From contig JAUJNX010000009.1 in NCBI GenBank assembly GCA_030447925.1, positions 125,572 to 189,571 on the forward strand: a stretch of 64,000 nt of DNA. Direction: 5' to 3'. Within the stretch, counting starts at the first letter, position 1, and each line of letters opens with the position of its first letter. The notes below the pieces were generated by a model, which saw only the letters and a list, made by a program, of their open reading frames with translations, had not been told where the DNA came from and made no database searches. Below are positions 51,538 through 61,142 of this stretch, piece by piece. The stretch is from Egibacteraceae bacterium (GTDB lineage: Bacteria; Actinomycetota; Nitriliruptoria; Euzebyales; Egibacteraceae). The position numbers and the translations under genes were made by a program.

Positions 51538-52690
51538 ATGTCGTTGCGCGACCCGATCCTCGCTGGTGCTCCGCCTCGCCCCGACCGCTCTCACCCTGGC
51601 CCTGGTGGCCGCCCTCGCGCCCGCCGCGACCGCCGCCCCCGCACCCGCGGGTTGGGCGCCCGAGGCGGTGGACGCCGCCGCCCGCGACCTGGGCGTGTCC
51701 GCCGCCCGGGCCGCGGAGAAGCTCGCCGCACAGGGCCGCGCCGCCGCCCTGGCCGCCGACCTGACCGCCGCCCTCGGGGACCGCGCCGCCGGCACCCACC
51801 TGGACGGGGCCGACCGCCTGGTCGTCGCCGTGACCGACGAGGCCGCCGCCGCCGAGGCGCGCGGCGGGCGCGACCGCGAAGGTCGCCCCACAGCCTGGCC
51901 GCGCCTCGAGCAGGCCGCGGCGTGGTCGGGGACGCGGCGCCCGTGGGCGTCGCGTTCGGCGGACGTCACCACCAACGGCCTGGTCGTCGAGGTCCCCGAG
52001 GGCACCGACGCCTCCGCGTTCGTCGCGGCGGCGCAGGCGACGGGCGTCCCGGTCACCGTGCGCTCGGTGCCCGAGGCGGTGCGGACCTACGCCTACTACG
52101 GCGGCGAGGCGCTGCTGCTGGGCGGCGGGGGGCGCTGCTCGGCCGGCTTCATCAGTCAGGCGCGCAGCGGCAACCAGTACGTGATCACGGCCGGTCACTG
52201 CAACTCGGGCGGCACGGCGCGCGACGAGTCCGGCGCCGCCATCGGCGCGTTCGCCGCGGCGAGCTTCCCCGGCAACGACTACGCCGCGGTGCGCATCAAC
52301 AGCCCGTCCAGCCTGGGGTCGCAGGGTGCGGTCGCGACCTCGGGGATCATCTACGGCCAGGGTGCCGGTGAGAGCGGCATCGTGGACATCACCTCGGCGG
52401 GCCGGGTGCCCGTCGGCAGCACGGTCTGCCGGGCGGGCTCCACGACCGGCTACTTCTGCGGCACGGTGCAGGGCTACAACAGCACCGTGCGCTACGCCGA
52501 GGGCAGCGTCGGCGGCCTCACCCGCACCACGGTCTGCGCCGAGCCGGGTGACAGCGGCGGGGCGCTCATCGCCGGCAGCCAGGCACAGGGCGTCACCTCC
52601 GGGGGGTCCGGCAACTGCAGCTCGGGCGGGACGACGTACTTCCAGCCCGTCGACGAGATCCTCAGCACCTACGGGCTGACCCTGCTGTAG
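51538..52690 (+). CDS. Secreted S1-family (streptogrisin/alpha-lytic-like) serine protease, frameshifts in pro-region
   Basis: ATG 51538 after GGGAGG opens 'MSLRDPIL'. One base later the frame changes to the signal peptide 'APTALTLALVAALAPAATAA'. A propeptide of about 150 residues follows, with a further compensated frame slip near 51870-51960. The mature protease is intact: catalytic His 'NQYVITAGHCNSGG', Asp 'FPGNDYAAVRINSPSSLG', Ser 'VCAEPGDSGGALIAGSQAQG'. Disulfide cysteines sit as in streptogrisins. It is an exported degradative enzyme. Confidence 0.85.
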
Positions 52691-52701
52691 CCGCGTCGCT
52701 G

Positions 52702-52732
52702 CCGCCCCGGCCCCCGGCAGGGGCCGGGGCGG
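52702..52732. terminator. Strong hairpin terminator between convergent genes
   Basis: CCGCCCCGGCCCC (52702-52714) pairs perfectly with GGGGCCGGGGCGG (52720-52732), a 13-bp stem with a 5-nt loop. It lies 12 nt after the S1 protease stop and may also end the convergent propeller gene. Confidence 0.75.
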
Positions 52733-52843
52733 TTGCGCACGCGTCGGCGAGGGGTCGCCCGCTGCGCTCGCGCGCGTCGCGGTTCCCCACCGACGCGACC
52801 CGCTCCCGCCTCCCGTGACCGGGCCAGCCCGCTGCACGCCGCG

Positions 52844-55117
52844 TCAGGCGGGCGGGCGCAACAACTCGATCGACCCGGTGGTCGCGGCCTCGTCGGTCCG
52901 GTTGGTCACGTAGACCACGCCGCCCGGGCCCTGGGCCAGGTCCAGCGGGTTCTCCAGGACGTAGGAGCCGACGTCCAGGATGGTCTGGCCGGACACGTCG
53001 CCGACCGCGTCGCGGGACAGCACCAGGATGCAGTTGCAGTTGCTGAAGGCGGCCACCATCAGCGTGCCGTCCAGCTCCGCGTCCTGGTCGCGGTCGTACT
53101 CGATCATGCCGTTGGGCGACAGGTTGTTGCCCAACGGGTGGATGCGGGCGCTGCGCCAGTTGGGGTCGGGCCCGGTGCCCTGCGGGTATCCGTTGTAGTC
53201 GCCGGTCGCGACGACCTCCAGGAGGTCCTGCTGGCCGGTGGGGTTGCCACCGTTGATGACCCACTCGCAGCGCGACGGGTTGGGGTTGCCGTAGTACCCG
53301 CCCGCCTCGATCCGGGCGGCCAGGTCCGGTTGGAGCGGCAGGCGGTCCACCCCGGGCACGCTCGGGGACCCGGTGTAGGGCCCGCCGTCCACCAGCCGGC
53401 TGCCGCACGAACCGGGCAGCGTCGCCGGCGTCGCCGGGGCGATGGCGTTGCCGGCCGTGCCGTTGATCGCGGTGTAGAGCTGGTCGTTGTCCGCCCAGAC
53501 CAGGTCGTAGGCGTTGCGCACCCCCGATGCGTGCACCCGGACGGGCGCGGTCACGGGGCGCGGGTCGTAGGGGTCGGCGGTCTCCTCGGTCTGGACGTGC
53601 AGGGGGTCGAGGCCGGCCAGGGCGCCGGTGTCGACGCGCAGGATCGCCGCGCTCAGCAGCCGCTCCGGCCGGTCGCCCCACTGCGGGTCGCGTTCACCGC
53701 CGGCGGTGTTCGCCCCCTGCGACACGTACAGCGCCCCGTCGGGACCGAAGGCCAGCCCGTTGGTGAGGTGGTCCTTCGCCGAGCGCGGCAGGCCGGTCAC
53801 CTCGTCGGTGACGGTGGCCAGACCCGGCCCGCCCAGCGTGGAGATCGCGCCGCCCCAGTCGGGCATGTCGGCGAAGCCGAAGGTCGAGTGGCTGACCCAC
53901 AGCGTCGGCGCGGCGGCGGTGGACGCCGGGTCGAAGGCCATGCCGATCAGCATCCGCGGCCCGCCGGCGTGGTCGACCAGCGCGTCGATCTCCTGCGCCC
54001 CGCCCAGCGTGCCGTCGGCGGCGACGTCGAAGCGGTAGACGAACCCGTCGATGGTGCCGGCGTACAGGTCGCCGTCTGGCCCCATCGTCACGCTGGTGTA
54101 AAAGCGCTCCGGGACGGCGCTCTGCGCCTCACGCGTGAAGCGCGAGGCCGTGTCCGACGAGACCTGCGTCCCGGTCGTGAACGTCGACCACAGGGGGACG
54201 AAGGGGTTGCCCACCTCGTCGGTGACCTCGTAGTCGACCTCGAAGCGGTACGTGGTGTCGGCGGCCAGGGCGCCGTCCGCGTCGAAGTTGACGGCGTCGT
54301 TGCCGCCGGTGGTGCCGCGCGCCCCCGCGACCGGCTGGCCGTCGCTCGCGCGCACCAGCCGCACGTTCGCGGCCGTCAGCGAGGACGGCTCCACCCCGTT
54401 GCCGTCCGGCGGGGTGACCACCTGGATCGAGGCGCTCACCTGCCCGTCGCGCAGGACCCCGGTCTGGCCGTCCAGGGGCTGGATGCCCGTGATGTACGGC
54501 CGGTGCCCGCGGTAGACCTCCACGTAGTGGAGCTTGGTGTTGGCGCCGCCCGCCGCCGCGACCGTGAGCCGGCCGTCGCCGACGGTCACGTGGCGCGTCG
54601 CCGTCCGGTGCCGTTCCCCCGCGGTCGGCGAGAAGTCGTCGACCGCGACGACGCCCTCCACGAGGAGCCGGTGCGTGGAGTCCAGGTGCGACGGGTCACC
54701 GGCCGCCACCACCACGGTGTAGGCGCCGTCCGGGAGCGCCAGCTCCCATGACCCGGCCTCCCCGCCGGAGGCGGGGAGGGGCTGCATGTGGATCAGGGTG
54801 TCCAGGCGCTGCGCCACGCTGGGTGCGTTCCGGTCGCGGGTGTTGACCCTGAGGTCCCGCGGGGAGGTCGTGCCGGGCGCGACCCAGCCGTGGGACAGGC
54901 CGCCGCCGCGGGAGCCGAACGGCTGGCCGGAGTCCACGCGGTAGGTGCTGGTCACGCCGGGTTGCGGTTCGGCGTGGTACGGCGCGGCCGGGGCCGACGC
55001 CGGCTGGAAGTTCACCCGGACGAAGCTGGGGAACGCCGCCTGGGCCGAGGCGGCGCCGGATGGAAGGATCCCGGCGAGCACGCTGAGCAGGACGACGGCG
55101 AGCAGCGGTCGGCGCAT
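52844..55117 (-). CDS. Secreted multidomain protein: malectin-like, Ig-like and sorbosone/PQQ-type propeller
   Basis: Intact, about 757 residues from ATG 55117, preceded by CGGAG; the frame extends to 55279. The signal peptide is 'PLLAVVLLSVLAGILPSGAA'. Residues about 30-190 resemble a malectin-type carbohydrate-binding domain: 'SFVRVNFQPASAPAAPYHAE', 'WELALPDGAYTVVVAAGD'. Next comes an SbsA-like Ig domain ('ITGIQPLDGQTGVLRDGQVS'). The rest is a propeller with 'YTSVTMGPDGDLYAGTIDGF', 'HLTNGLAFGPDGALYVSQGA' and 'GVRNAYDLVWADNDQLYTAI', as in glucose/sorbosone dehydrogenases. It is probably a secreted sugar-binding protein or enzyme. Confidence 0.78.
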   Translation of the reverse strand: MRRPLLAVVLLSVLAGILPSGAASAQAAFPSFVRVNFQPASAPAAPYHAEPQPGVTSTYRVDSGQPFGSRGGGLSHGWVAPGTTSPRDLRVNTRDRNAPSVAQRLDTLIHMQPLPASGGEAGSWELALPDGAYTVVVAAGDPSHLDSTHRLLVEGVVAVDDFSPTAGERHRTATRHVTVGDGRLTVAAAGGANTKLHYVEVYRGHRPYITGIQPLDGQTGVLRDGQVSASIQVVTPPDGNGVEPSSLTAANVRLVRASDGQPVAGARGTTGGNDAVNFDADGALAADTTYRFEVDYEVTDEVGNPFVPLWSTFTTGTQVSSDTASRFTREAQSAVPERFYTSVTMGPDGDLYAGTIDGFVYRFDVAADGTLGGAQEIDALVDHAGGPRMLIGMAFDPASTAAAPTLWVSHSTFGFADMPDWGGAISTLGGPGLATVTDEVTGLPRSAKDHLTNGLAFGPDGALYVSQGANTAGGERDPQWGDRPERLLSAAILRVDTGALAGLDPLHVQTEETADPYDPRPVTAPVRVHASGVRNAYDLVWADNDQLYTAINGTAGNAIAPATPATLPGSCGSRLVDGGPYTGSPSVPGVDRLPLQPDLAARIEAGGYYGNPNPSRCEWVINGGNPTGQQDLLEVVATGDYNGYPQGTGPDPNWRSARIHPLGNNLSPNGMIEYDRDQDAELDGTLMVAAFSNCNCILVLSRDAVGDVSGQTILDVGSYVLENPLDLAQGPGGVVYVTNRTDEAATTGSIELLRPPA

Positions 55118-55304
55118 GGGGGACTCCGCGATCAGGCGCTGGCGGTGGCGCTTGGCCATGGTGGGGGACGCCCCCGCCACCCGTGATCGGCCAGGCCCGT
55201 CCGCCCGGCCGGAGCCCAGGGCGCCTGGGCCCCGAGCTGCCCTCCTGGCCCTCGGCCAACCCGCACTCGACAGATCCATCCACGAGCTGTGCGCCCGGGT
55301 GGGG

Positions 55305-56073
55305 TCAGGCCGCGAGGGCGGTGCGGACCCAGGCGAGGTCGGCGGCGCGGCCCTCGTCGGGGGTCTCGCAGACCACGGGCGCGCCGGCCCGGCGCAGGGA
55401 CGCGGCCAGCGCGTCCGGGTCGATCAACCCGGTGCCCAGGTTGGTGTGCCGGTCGCGCCCGGACCCGGCCTCATCGCGCGAGTCGTTGGCGTGCACCAGG
55501 TCGATCCGCCCGGTCACCGCCAGGACCGCGTCGACCGCGTCGGGCAGGGCCAGGCCCGCGGCGTGCGCGTGGCAGGTGTCGAAGCAGAAGCCGGCGCCGA
55601 GGTCGCCGACCTGCTCCCACAGCCGCGCGATCCCGTCGACCGTGCGGGTGAGCACGTGGTCGCCGCCCGCGGTGTTCTCGATGTAGACGGGGACCTCGCT
55701 CTCCAGCTGCTGGAGCGCCTTGCGCCAGCGCGGGAAGCCGTCGGCGACCGCCCCGTCCTCGCGACCGAGCCGCCGTGGACGATCCGGCGGTCGCGCGCCG
55801 ACGGCGGCGGCGGCGTCGCAGGTCTCCAGCGGATGCGGCGCGACGGGACGCGGACGCGGCTCGGTGAGACGACGTTCACCAGGTAGGGCGCGTGGACATA
55901 CAGCGGCAGGGACGCCGCGCGCAGCGCGGGGGCGTCCTCGCGCGGGAGGGCGCCTTCCAGCTCTGGGGGTCGCTCAGGAAGAACTGGACGCAGTCGGCCC
56001 CCTCGGCGGCGGCGGCGTCCAGGGTCGTCGGCGCGCACGTGGGCGCCGACGGTACCGCGCGGTGCTCGGGCAT
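55305..56073 (-). CDS. nfo: Endonuclease IV (AP endonuclease)-like, frameshifted
   Basis: Pieces across frames assemble a TIM-barrel Nfo: 'VGAHVRA', '[20 protein letters not shown]' plus SWKAP, '[19 protein letters not shown]', 'RIVHGGSVA', then the intact end '[20 protein letters not shown]', '[20 protein letters not shown]' and TNLGTGLID. Zinc ligands His, Asp and Glu are visible ('FDTCHAHA', 'HANDS', 'HTNLGTG', 'PVVCETP'). It cuts DNA at abasic sites. Start ATG 56073; breaks lie near 56040, 55930 and 55700-55770. Confidence 0.75.
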
Positions 56074-56106
56074 GGATCCCTCACGACCAGGAGAAGGGGA
56101 ACACCG

Positions 56107-57097
56107 GTGGGGAACAGCGGGCCGATGGTCGCGGTCGTGGTCCCCGTCCGCAACGACGCGACGCGGCTGGCGACCTGCCTGGAACGGCTGGCGGCCCAGA
56201 CCCTCCACCCGGCGACCGCGAGATCGTGGTCGTGGACAACGGGTCCGCCGACGACGTGGCGGGCGCGGTCGCGGCGTTCCCGGAGGTCCGCCTCCTGCGC
56301 GAGCCGCGGCGCGGGTCCTACGCGGCGCGCAACCGCGGGCTGGCGGGCACGACCGCGCCGCTGCTGGCCTTCACCGACGCTGACTGCCTGCCGGCGCCGG
56401 ACTGGCTGGCGCGGGGCGTCGCGGTGCTGGCCGGCGACCCGGCCGTCGACCTGGTGGCGGGGCGGATCGAGTGTTCCCCCGCGTCCCCGGGCGCCCCACG
56501 GCGATCGAGCTGCACGAGGCGCTGACCGCCTTCCCCAGCGCCACTTCGTCGAGCGCTGGCGGTTCGGGGCGACGGCCAACCTGTTCGTCCGCCGGTCGGT
56601 GGTGGACGCGGTCGGGCCGTTCGACGCCACGCTGCAGTCCGGCGGGGACGCGGAGTTCGGCGAGCGGGCGGCGGCGGCGGGCCACCGCATCGTCTACCGC
56701 GACGACGTCCTGGTGCACCACCCCGCCCGCCACCGGGTGACGGAGCTGGTCGAGAAGTTCACCCGCATCACCCTGGGCATCGAGCAGCTGACCGCCGCCC
56801 GCGGTGAGGTCCGGCCCTTCGCCGCCACCCTCGCGGGCGACCTCGTGCGGCCCTGGGCTGCCGGCCCTGCTGCGCGACGGCCGCATCCTGCGCCGCCGCG
56901 ACCGCCTGCGCGTCTTCGGCGCGACGGTGCTGGCCGCCTCCCTGACCGCCTACCAGCTCACCGCCACCCGCCTGACCCGCCGCCACCGGCCCGCCCCCGC
57001 GGCGGCCGACGCGGCGGCCGTGGTGGAGCCGGCGGCGGCTGTGGCCGAGGGGGCGGAGGTGGCGTGGGCCGGGGATGGACGCGGCGATGGGTCCTGA
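56107..57097 (+). CDS. GT2-family glycosyltransferase with C-terminal membrane helix, frameshifted
   Basis: GTG 56107 opens 'VAVVVPVRNDATRLATCLER'. After a slip near 56215 it continues 'EIVVVDNGSADDVAGAVAAF', 'LLREPRRGSYAARNRGLAGT' and 'LLAFTDADCLPAPDWLARGV' (D-x-D). Another slip near 56480 leads to 'WRFGATANLFVRRSVVDAVG' and 'GGDAEFGERAAAAGHRIVYR' plus DDVLVHHPAR. The end has one hydrophobic helix ('VFGATVLAASLTAYQLTATR') and stop at 57097. It overlaps the esterase start by 34 nt. A surface polysaccharide role is likely. Confidence 0.75.
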
Positions 57098-57858
57098 CGG
57101 CCGGGGTGGCCGCGCTGGTCGCCGCGTGCGCGCGGCCGGGGAGGGCGGCGTGGCGCCTGAGGCGGTCCGCCACGACCGCGGGCGGCTCGGGGCGCGACCC
57201 GGGCCGGTCGACACCGTCGCGGCCCCCGGCGACCACCGCTGCCGCTGCCCGCGGGCGAGGCGCTGCTGCGCGCGTGCCCCGGGCCGCGACGGCCGGCCGG
57301 CGCCGCTGCTCGTCGCGCTGCACGGCGCGGGCGGCGACGCCGGGGGCGCTGGTGGCGGTCGCCGCCCTCGCCGACCGGCACGGGTTCCTGGTCGTCGCCG
57401 TCTCCTCGCGCCGGTCCACCTGGGACCTGCTGCACGGCGACACCGGCCCCGACGTGGCGACGCTGGACGCCGCGCTGGCCGCCGCCTTCGCCCGCCACCC
57501 CGTCGACCCCGAGCGGCTGGCCATCCAGGGCTTCAGCGACGGGGCGTCCTACGCGCTGTCGCTGGGCCAGGCCAACGGGGACCTGTTCGGGGCGGTCCTC
57601 GCCTTCTCACCCGGGTTCACCGCCCCGCCGGTGCGGACCGGGCGCCCGCGCGTGTTCGTGAGCCACGGCACCGCCGACCCCGTCCTACCCGTCGACCGCT
57701 GCAGCCGCCGGATCGTCCCGGCCCTGCGCGCCCAGGGCTACGAGGTCGTCTACCGCGAGTTCGGCGGCGGCCACGTCGTGCCCGCCGACATCGCCGAGGA
57801 CGCCGCCGCGTGGTGGCTGCCCGCCCCCGGGTCCCCGCGGCCGCCCGGCGCCGCCTAA
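57064..57858 (+). CDS. Lipoprotein esterase (PHB-depolymerase/LpqC-like), frameshifted
   Basis: GTG 57064 gives 'TRRWVLTAGVAALVAACARP', a twin-Arg signal with lipobox Cys. Between about 57150 and 57340 the frame slips twice; 'LLVALHGAGGDAGG' in the alternative frame supplies the oxyanion region. The main part is intact: 'ALADRHGFLVVAVSSRRSTW', nucleophile elbow 'LAIQGFSDGASYALSLGQAN' (G-F-S-D-G), acid 'VFVSHGTADPVLPVDRCS' and His 'VYREFGGGHVVPADIAED'. The family includes polyhydroxybutyrate depolymerases and feruloyl esterases. Confidence 0.75.
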   Translation: MGRGWTRRWVLTAGVAALVAACARPGRAAWRLRRSATTAGGSGRDPGRSTPSRPPATTAAAARGRGAAARVPRAATAGRRRCSSRCTARAATPGALVAVAALADRHGFLVVAVSSRRSTWDLLHGDTGPDVATLDAALAAAFARHPVDPERLAIQGFSDGASYALSLGQANGDLFGAVLAFSPGFTAPPVRTGRPRVFVSHGTADPVLPVDRCSRRIVPALRAQGYEVVYREFGGGHVVPADIAEDAAAWWLPAPGSPRPPGAA

Positions 57859-57868
57859 CCTGACGGGC

Positions 57869-58798
57869 GTGCAGGCGCCGGCGACCGACGCGGACGTGCC
57901 CGGTTTCGTGTCCGGGCTGGGCCTGCCCGGCCTGGTCGACCTGCACGTCCACTTCATGCCCGACGCCGTGCTGCGCAAGGTCTGGGCGTTCTTCGACCGC
58001 GTGCCCGCGCCGGGGTGGCCGATCACCTACCGCGAGGACCAGGACGCGCGCCTCGCGCGGCTGCGGGCGCTGGGCGTGCTGGCGTTCCCCGGCCTCAACT
58101 ACGCGCACAAGCCGGGGATGGCGGCGTGGCTCAACGACTGGTCCGCCGGCTTCGCCGCCGCGGTGCCCGACGCCCTGCACTCGGCCACGTTCTTCCCCGA
58201 GCCGGGCGTGGACGCCTACGTCGCGCGGGCGCTGGAGCGCGGCGCGCGGGTGTTCAAGGCCCACGTCCAGGTCGGCGGCTACGACCCGCGCGACCCGTTG
58301 CTGCGCCCGGTGTGGCGACGGCTGGCCGCCGCCCGCGTGCCGGTCGTGATCCACGCCGGGTCCGGCCCGCAGCCCGGAGCCCACACGGGGCCGGCGCCGA
58401 TCGCTGAGGTCCTGGCCGCGCGGCCCGACCTCGCCCTGGTCGTCGCGCACATGGGCGCGCCGGAGTACGCCGAGTTCTGGGACCTGGCCGTGCGCCACGA
58501 GCACGTCCACCTCGACACGACCATGGCGTTCACCGACTACATGGAGCGCGACCTGCGCACCCCGTTCCCGCGCGGCCTGCTCGACCGGCTGGCTGCGGAG
58601 CCCGGCCGCGTGGTCCTGGGCAGTGACTTCCCGAACATCCCCCACCCCTACGCCCACCAGATCGCGGCGCTGGCGCGGCTGGGCCTGGGGGCGGCATGGC
58701 TGCGCGGCGTCCTGCACGACAACGGCGCCCGCCTGCTGGGCGAGGCGCGGGACGGCACGGCTCAGGACCGGCCCCGCGCCGCCGGGGACCGATCCTGA
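57869..58798 (+). CDS. Amidohydrolase-family protein (metal-dependent TIM-barrel)
   Basis: A 309-residue intact protein starting at GTG 57869, 11 nt after the esterase. Metal ligands: H-x-H in 'GLVDLHVHFMPDAVLRKVWA', His in 'VPVVIHAGSGPQPGAHTGPA', His in 'LALVVAHMGAPEYAEFWDLA' and Asp in 'RVVLGSDFPNIPHPYAHQIA'. It belongs to the amidohydrolase-2 (decarboxylase/ACMSD-like) branch. The substrate is unknown, perhaps an aromatic carboxylate. Confidence 0.85.
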   Translation: MQAPATDADVPGFVSGLGLPGLVDLHVHFMPDAVLRKVWAFFDRVPAPGWPITYREDQDARLARLRALGVLAFPGLNYAHKPGMAAWLNDWSAGFAAAVPDALHSATFFPEPGVDAYVARALERGARVFKAHVQVGGYDPRDPLLRPVWRRLAAARVPVVIHAGSGPQPGAHTGPAPIAEVLAARPDLALVVAHMGAPEYAEFWDLAVRHEHVHLDTTMAFTDYMERDLRTPFPRGLLDRLAAEPGRVVLGSDFPNIPHPYAHQIAALARLGLGAAWLRGVLHDNGARLLGEARDGTAQDRPRAAGDRS

Positions 58799-58989
58799 AC
58801 CGCGCCGGGCACCCGTCCGCGCCCGGGCAGTCCGCACCCGGTTCGCCGGCGCGCCGGTGCCGGTGGAGGTCGTGACGCGCAGACCCTAGGACGGCAGCCC
58901 GCCGGTCTGCGCCGCCCTGGGCCCCCCGGCCCGGCCGACGGGTCGCCTTGACCCCGCCCCCTGCCCGAAGGGTCCGGATCGCGGCCCGG

Positions 58990-60012
58990 TCAGAGGGCGT
59001 CCTGCAGGCGCTCGAGCACGGCCGCGTCGGAGGTGCCCAGGATCAGGGTGCCGACGCGCGAGGCCTTCCACGCCGCCAGCCGGTCCACCATCCGGTCGAC
59101 CGGGCCGACCAGCGCCATCTCGTCGATCATGTCGTCGGGGACCTTCGCCGCGGCACCCGCCTTGTCCCCGTCCAGGTAGAGGTCCTGGATCTCCCTGGCC
59201 GCCGCCTCGAACCCGTAGCGGCCCGCGAGGTCGTTGTAGAAGTTGCGCCCGCGCGCGCCCATCCCGCCGACGTAGAGCGCGAAGAAGGGGCGCAGCGCGT
59301 CGCGGCAGGCCGCGACGTCGGGGCCGGGCGCGACCCACACGGTCGCGGCGACGTCCAGCGCGCCCGCGCTGCGCCCGCCGCGCGCCAGCCCCGCCTCCAG
59401 GTGCTCGGCGAACACCTCCTCGCGCTCCGGGGAGTACAGGATCGGCAGCCAGCCGTCCGCGATCTCGGCGGCCAGGGTCACGTTCTTCGGGCCGATCGCG
59501 GCGAGGTAGGTCGGGATGCGCGGTCGCACCGGGTGCAGGATCGACTTCAGCGGCTTGCCCAGACCGGTCGCGTCGTCGCCGCGGTAGGGGATCTGGTAGT
59601 GCTCGCCGTCGAAGCTGAGCGGTGCCTCGCGCGCGACCGCGCGGCGGACGATCTCCACGTACTCGCGGGTGCGGGCCAGCGGCTTGCCGTAGGCGACGCC
59701 GTGCCAGCCCTCGACGACCTGCGGCCCCGACAGCCCCAGCCCCAGGACGAAGCGCCCGCCGGACAGCGCGTCCAGCGTCATCGCCGTCATCGCGGTGTTC
59801 GCGGGCGTCCGCGCCGGCATCTGCAGGATCGCCGCGCCCAGCTTGATGCGCTCGGTCCGGGCCGCCAGGTAGGCGAGCACCGTCACCGCGTCGGACCCGT
59901 AGGCCTCCGCCGCCCAGACCGAGTCGATGCCGATGCGGTCGGCCAGCTCCACCAGGGGCAGGACGTCGCCGATCGCGGCGCCCGAGTAGCCGATGTTCAG
60001 GCCCAAGCGCAC
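58990..60012 (-). CDS. LLM-class F420-dependent oxidoreductase
   Basis: A 340-residue luciferase-like barrel starting at GTG 60012 after GAGGAGGGG. '[20 protein letters not shown]', '[20 protein letters not shown]', '[20 protein letters not shown]', '[20 protein letters not shown]' and '[20 protein letters not shown]' are typical of F420-dependent LLM enzymes of actinobacteria. It reduces or oxidises an unknown substrate with F420H2. It is divergent from the phosphatidyltransferase gene; 58799-58989 between it and the convergent amidohydrolase shows nothing else. Confidence 0.88.
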   Translation of the reverse strand: MRLGLNIGYSGAAIGDVLPLVELADRIGIDSVWAAEAYGSDAVTVLAYLAARTERIKLGAAILQMPARTPANTAMTAMTLDALSGGRFVLGLGLSGPQVVEGWHGVAYGKPLARTREYVEIVRRAVAREAPLSFDGEHYQIPYRGDDATGLGKPLKSILHPVRPRIPTYLAAIGPKNVTLAAEIADGWLPILYSPEREEVFAEHLEAGLARGGRSAGALDVAATVWVAPGPDVAACRDALRPFFALYVGGMGARGRNFYNDLAGRYGFEAAAREIQDLYLDGDKAGAAAKVPDDMIDEMALVGPVDRMVDRLAAWKASRVGTLILGTSDAAVLERLQDAL

Positions 60013-60078
60013 CGCGCACCCCTCCTCGACGACCGTCGCGGCAGCGTACCGCCGGGGGGTCATACCATCAGGGGTCTG

Positions 60079-60819
60079 ATGGAGCCGCTCCTCGCGCTGG
60101 CCGGCATCACGGTGGCGCTGGTCGCCGCCGGGGCGGCGACCGCCCGGCGGCCGCCCGCGCCCGTGCCCGGCTTCGACGGCTACCTGGCGCGGTGGGGGCC
60201 GCTGCACGGCGGGTACGACCCGCGCGGCAACCGGCCGCTGCTGGTCTGGCTGCGCCTGTCCTACGCGGTGGCCCGCCCGCTGGCGGTCCGGGGGGTGCAG
60301 GCCGACGTCCTCACCCTGGGCGGGATGGTCGCGGCGCTGGCGGTCGCCGTCGTCGCGGGCGCGGGCGGGCGCTGGCCGGTGCTGGCGGCCTGGGTGCTGG
60401 TGGCCAGCGGGCTGGCCGACACCCTGGACGGCTGCGTCGCCGTGCTGACCGACCGGGCCAGCCGCTGGGGCTACGTGCTGGACTCCCTGGTCGACCGCGT
60501 GGCCGACGTCATCTACCTCGTGGCCCTGGTCGTGGTGGGCGGGTCGGTGCCCGCCGCGGCGGGGGCCGGTCTCGCGCTGTTCCTGCTGGAGTACCTGCGC
60601 GCGCGTGCCGGCAACGCGGGCGTCGGCGAGATCGAGGTCGTCACCCTGGGGGAGCGGCCCACCCGGGTCATCCTCTGCGCGGTGGGGCTCCTGCTCGCGG
60701 GCCTGTACCCGGACCGGGCCGGGGGCCTGGCGACGGGGGGGCTCGCCGCCGTGGCGGCCGTGGGCGTCGTCGCGCTGGTCCAGCTGGCGGTCGCCGTCCG
60801 CCGCCGCCTGCTCGGCTGA
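60079..60819 (+). CDS. CDP-alcohol phosphatidyltransferase family protein, variant motif
   Basis: A 246-residue membrane enzyme with six or so helices. The catalytic signature is '[20 protein letters not shown]' followed by YVLDSLVDR, which fits D-x2-DG-x2-A-R-x8-G-x3-D-x3-D except that the Arg after Ala is Val. The four Asp ligands are all present. The family attaches a polar alcohol to CDP-diacylglycerol or related donors. The 40-residue soluble insert '[20 protein letters not shown]' precedes the domain. ATG 60079 is 66 nt from the divergent LLM gene. Confidence 0.85.
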   Translation: MEPLLALAGITVALVAAGAATARRPPAPVPGFDGYLARWGPLHGGYDPRGNRPLLVWLRLSYAVARPLAVRGVQADVLTLGGMVAALAVAVVAGAGGRWPVLAAWVLVASGLADTLDGCVAVLTDRASRWGYVLDSLVDRVADVIYLVALVVVGGSVPAAAGAGLALFLLEYLRARAGNAGVGEIEVVTLGERPTRVILCAVGLLLAGLYPDRAGGLATGGLAAVAAVGVVALVQLAVAVRRRLLG

Positions 60820-60822
60820 CGC

Positions 60823-60892
60823 GGCTCAGCGGCCGCGGCTCAGCGGCTGGGGCTCAGCGGTCGGGGCTCAGAGGTCGGGGCTCAGAGGTCGG
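60823..60892. repeat. Five tandem 14-bp repeats
   Basis: Five exact-length 14-bp units of the form GGCTCAG-CGG/AGG-YYGG run from 60823 to 60892. They lie just after the phosphatidyltransferase stop and contain, in the last unit, the stop codon of the convergent 78-residue gene. The GGCTCAG core resembles part of the dispersed repeat at 33.6 kb. Confidence 0.85.
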
Positions 60893-61118
60893 GGTCCGGG
60901 ACGCCGCCGGGGACGACGGGCAGGTCGACCACGGCGACGTTGGACACGCGGCCCAGGTGCAGGAGCAGCTCGGAGGCCGTGCCGTCGGTCGACACGGTCA
61001 CCGTGAGCATCCGCCCCTGCTCGACCGCGGCGTAGACCTCGTCGCGGAGCAGGGCGATGTCGGTGTCGTCGGGCAGGCTCCAGTAGGACCCGGGGCCGAG
61101 GTAGAGGCGCTTGGGCAT
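60882..61118 (-). CDS. Small hypothetical protein
   Basis: A 78-residue soluble protein from ATG 61118. 'PKRLYLGPGSYWSLPDDTDI', 'ALLRDEVYAAVEQGRMLTVT' and 'ASELLLHLGRVSNVAVVDLP' suggest a compact alpha/beta domain, similar to small unnamed actinobacterial proteins. No function is known. It ends inside the 14-bp tandem repeat. Confidence 0.6.
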   Translation of the reverse strand: MPKRLYLGPGSYWSLPDDTDIALLRDEVYAAVEQGRMLTVTVSTDGTASELLLHLGRVSNVAVVDLPVVPGGVPDPDL

Positions 61119-61142
61119 CCGGGCGATTGTGGCACACCACCC

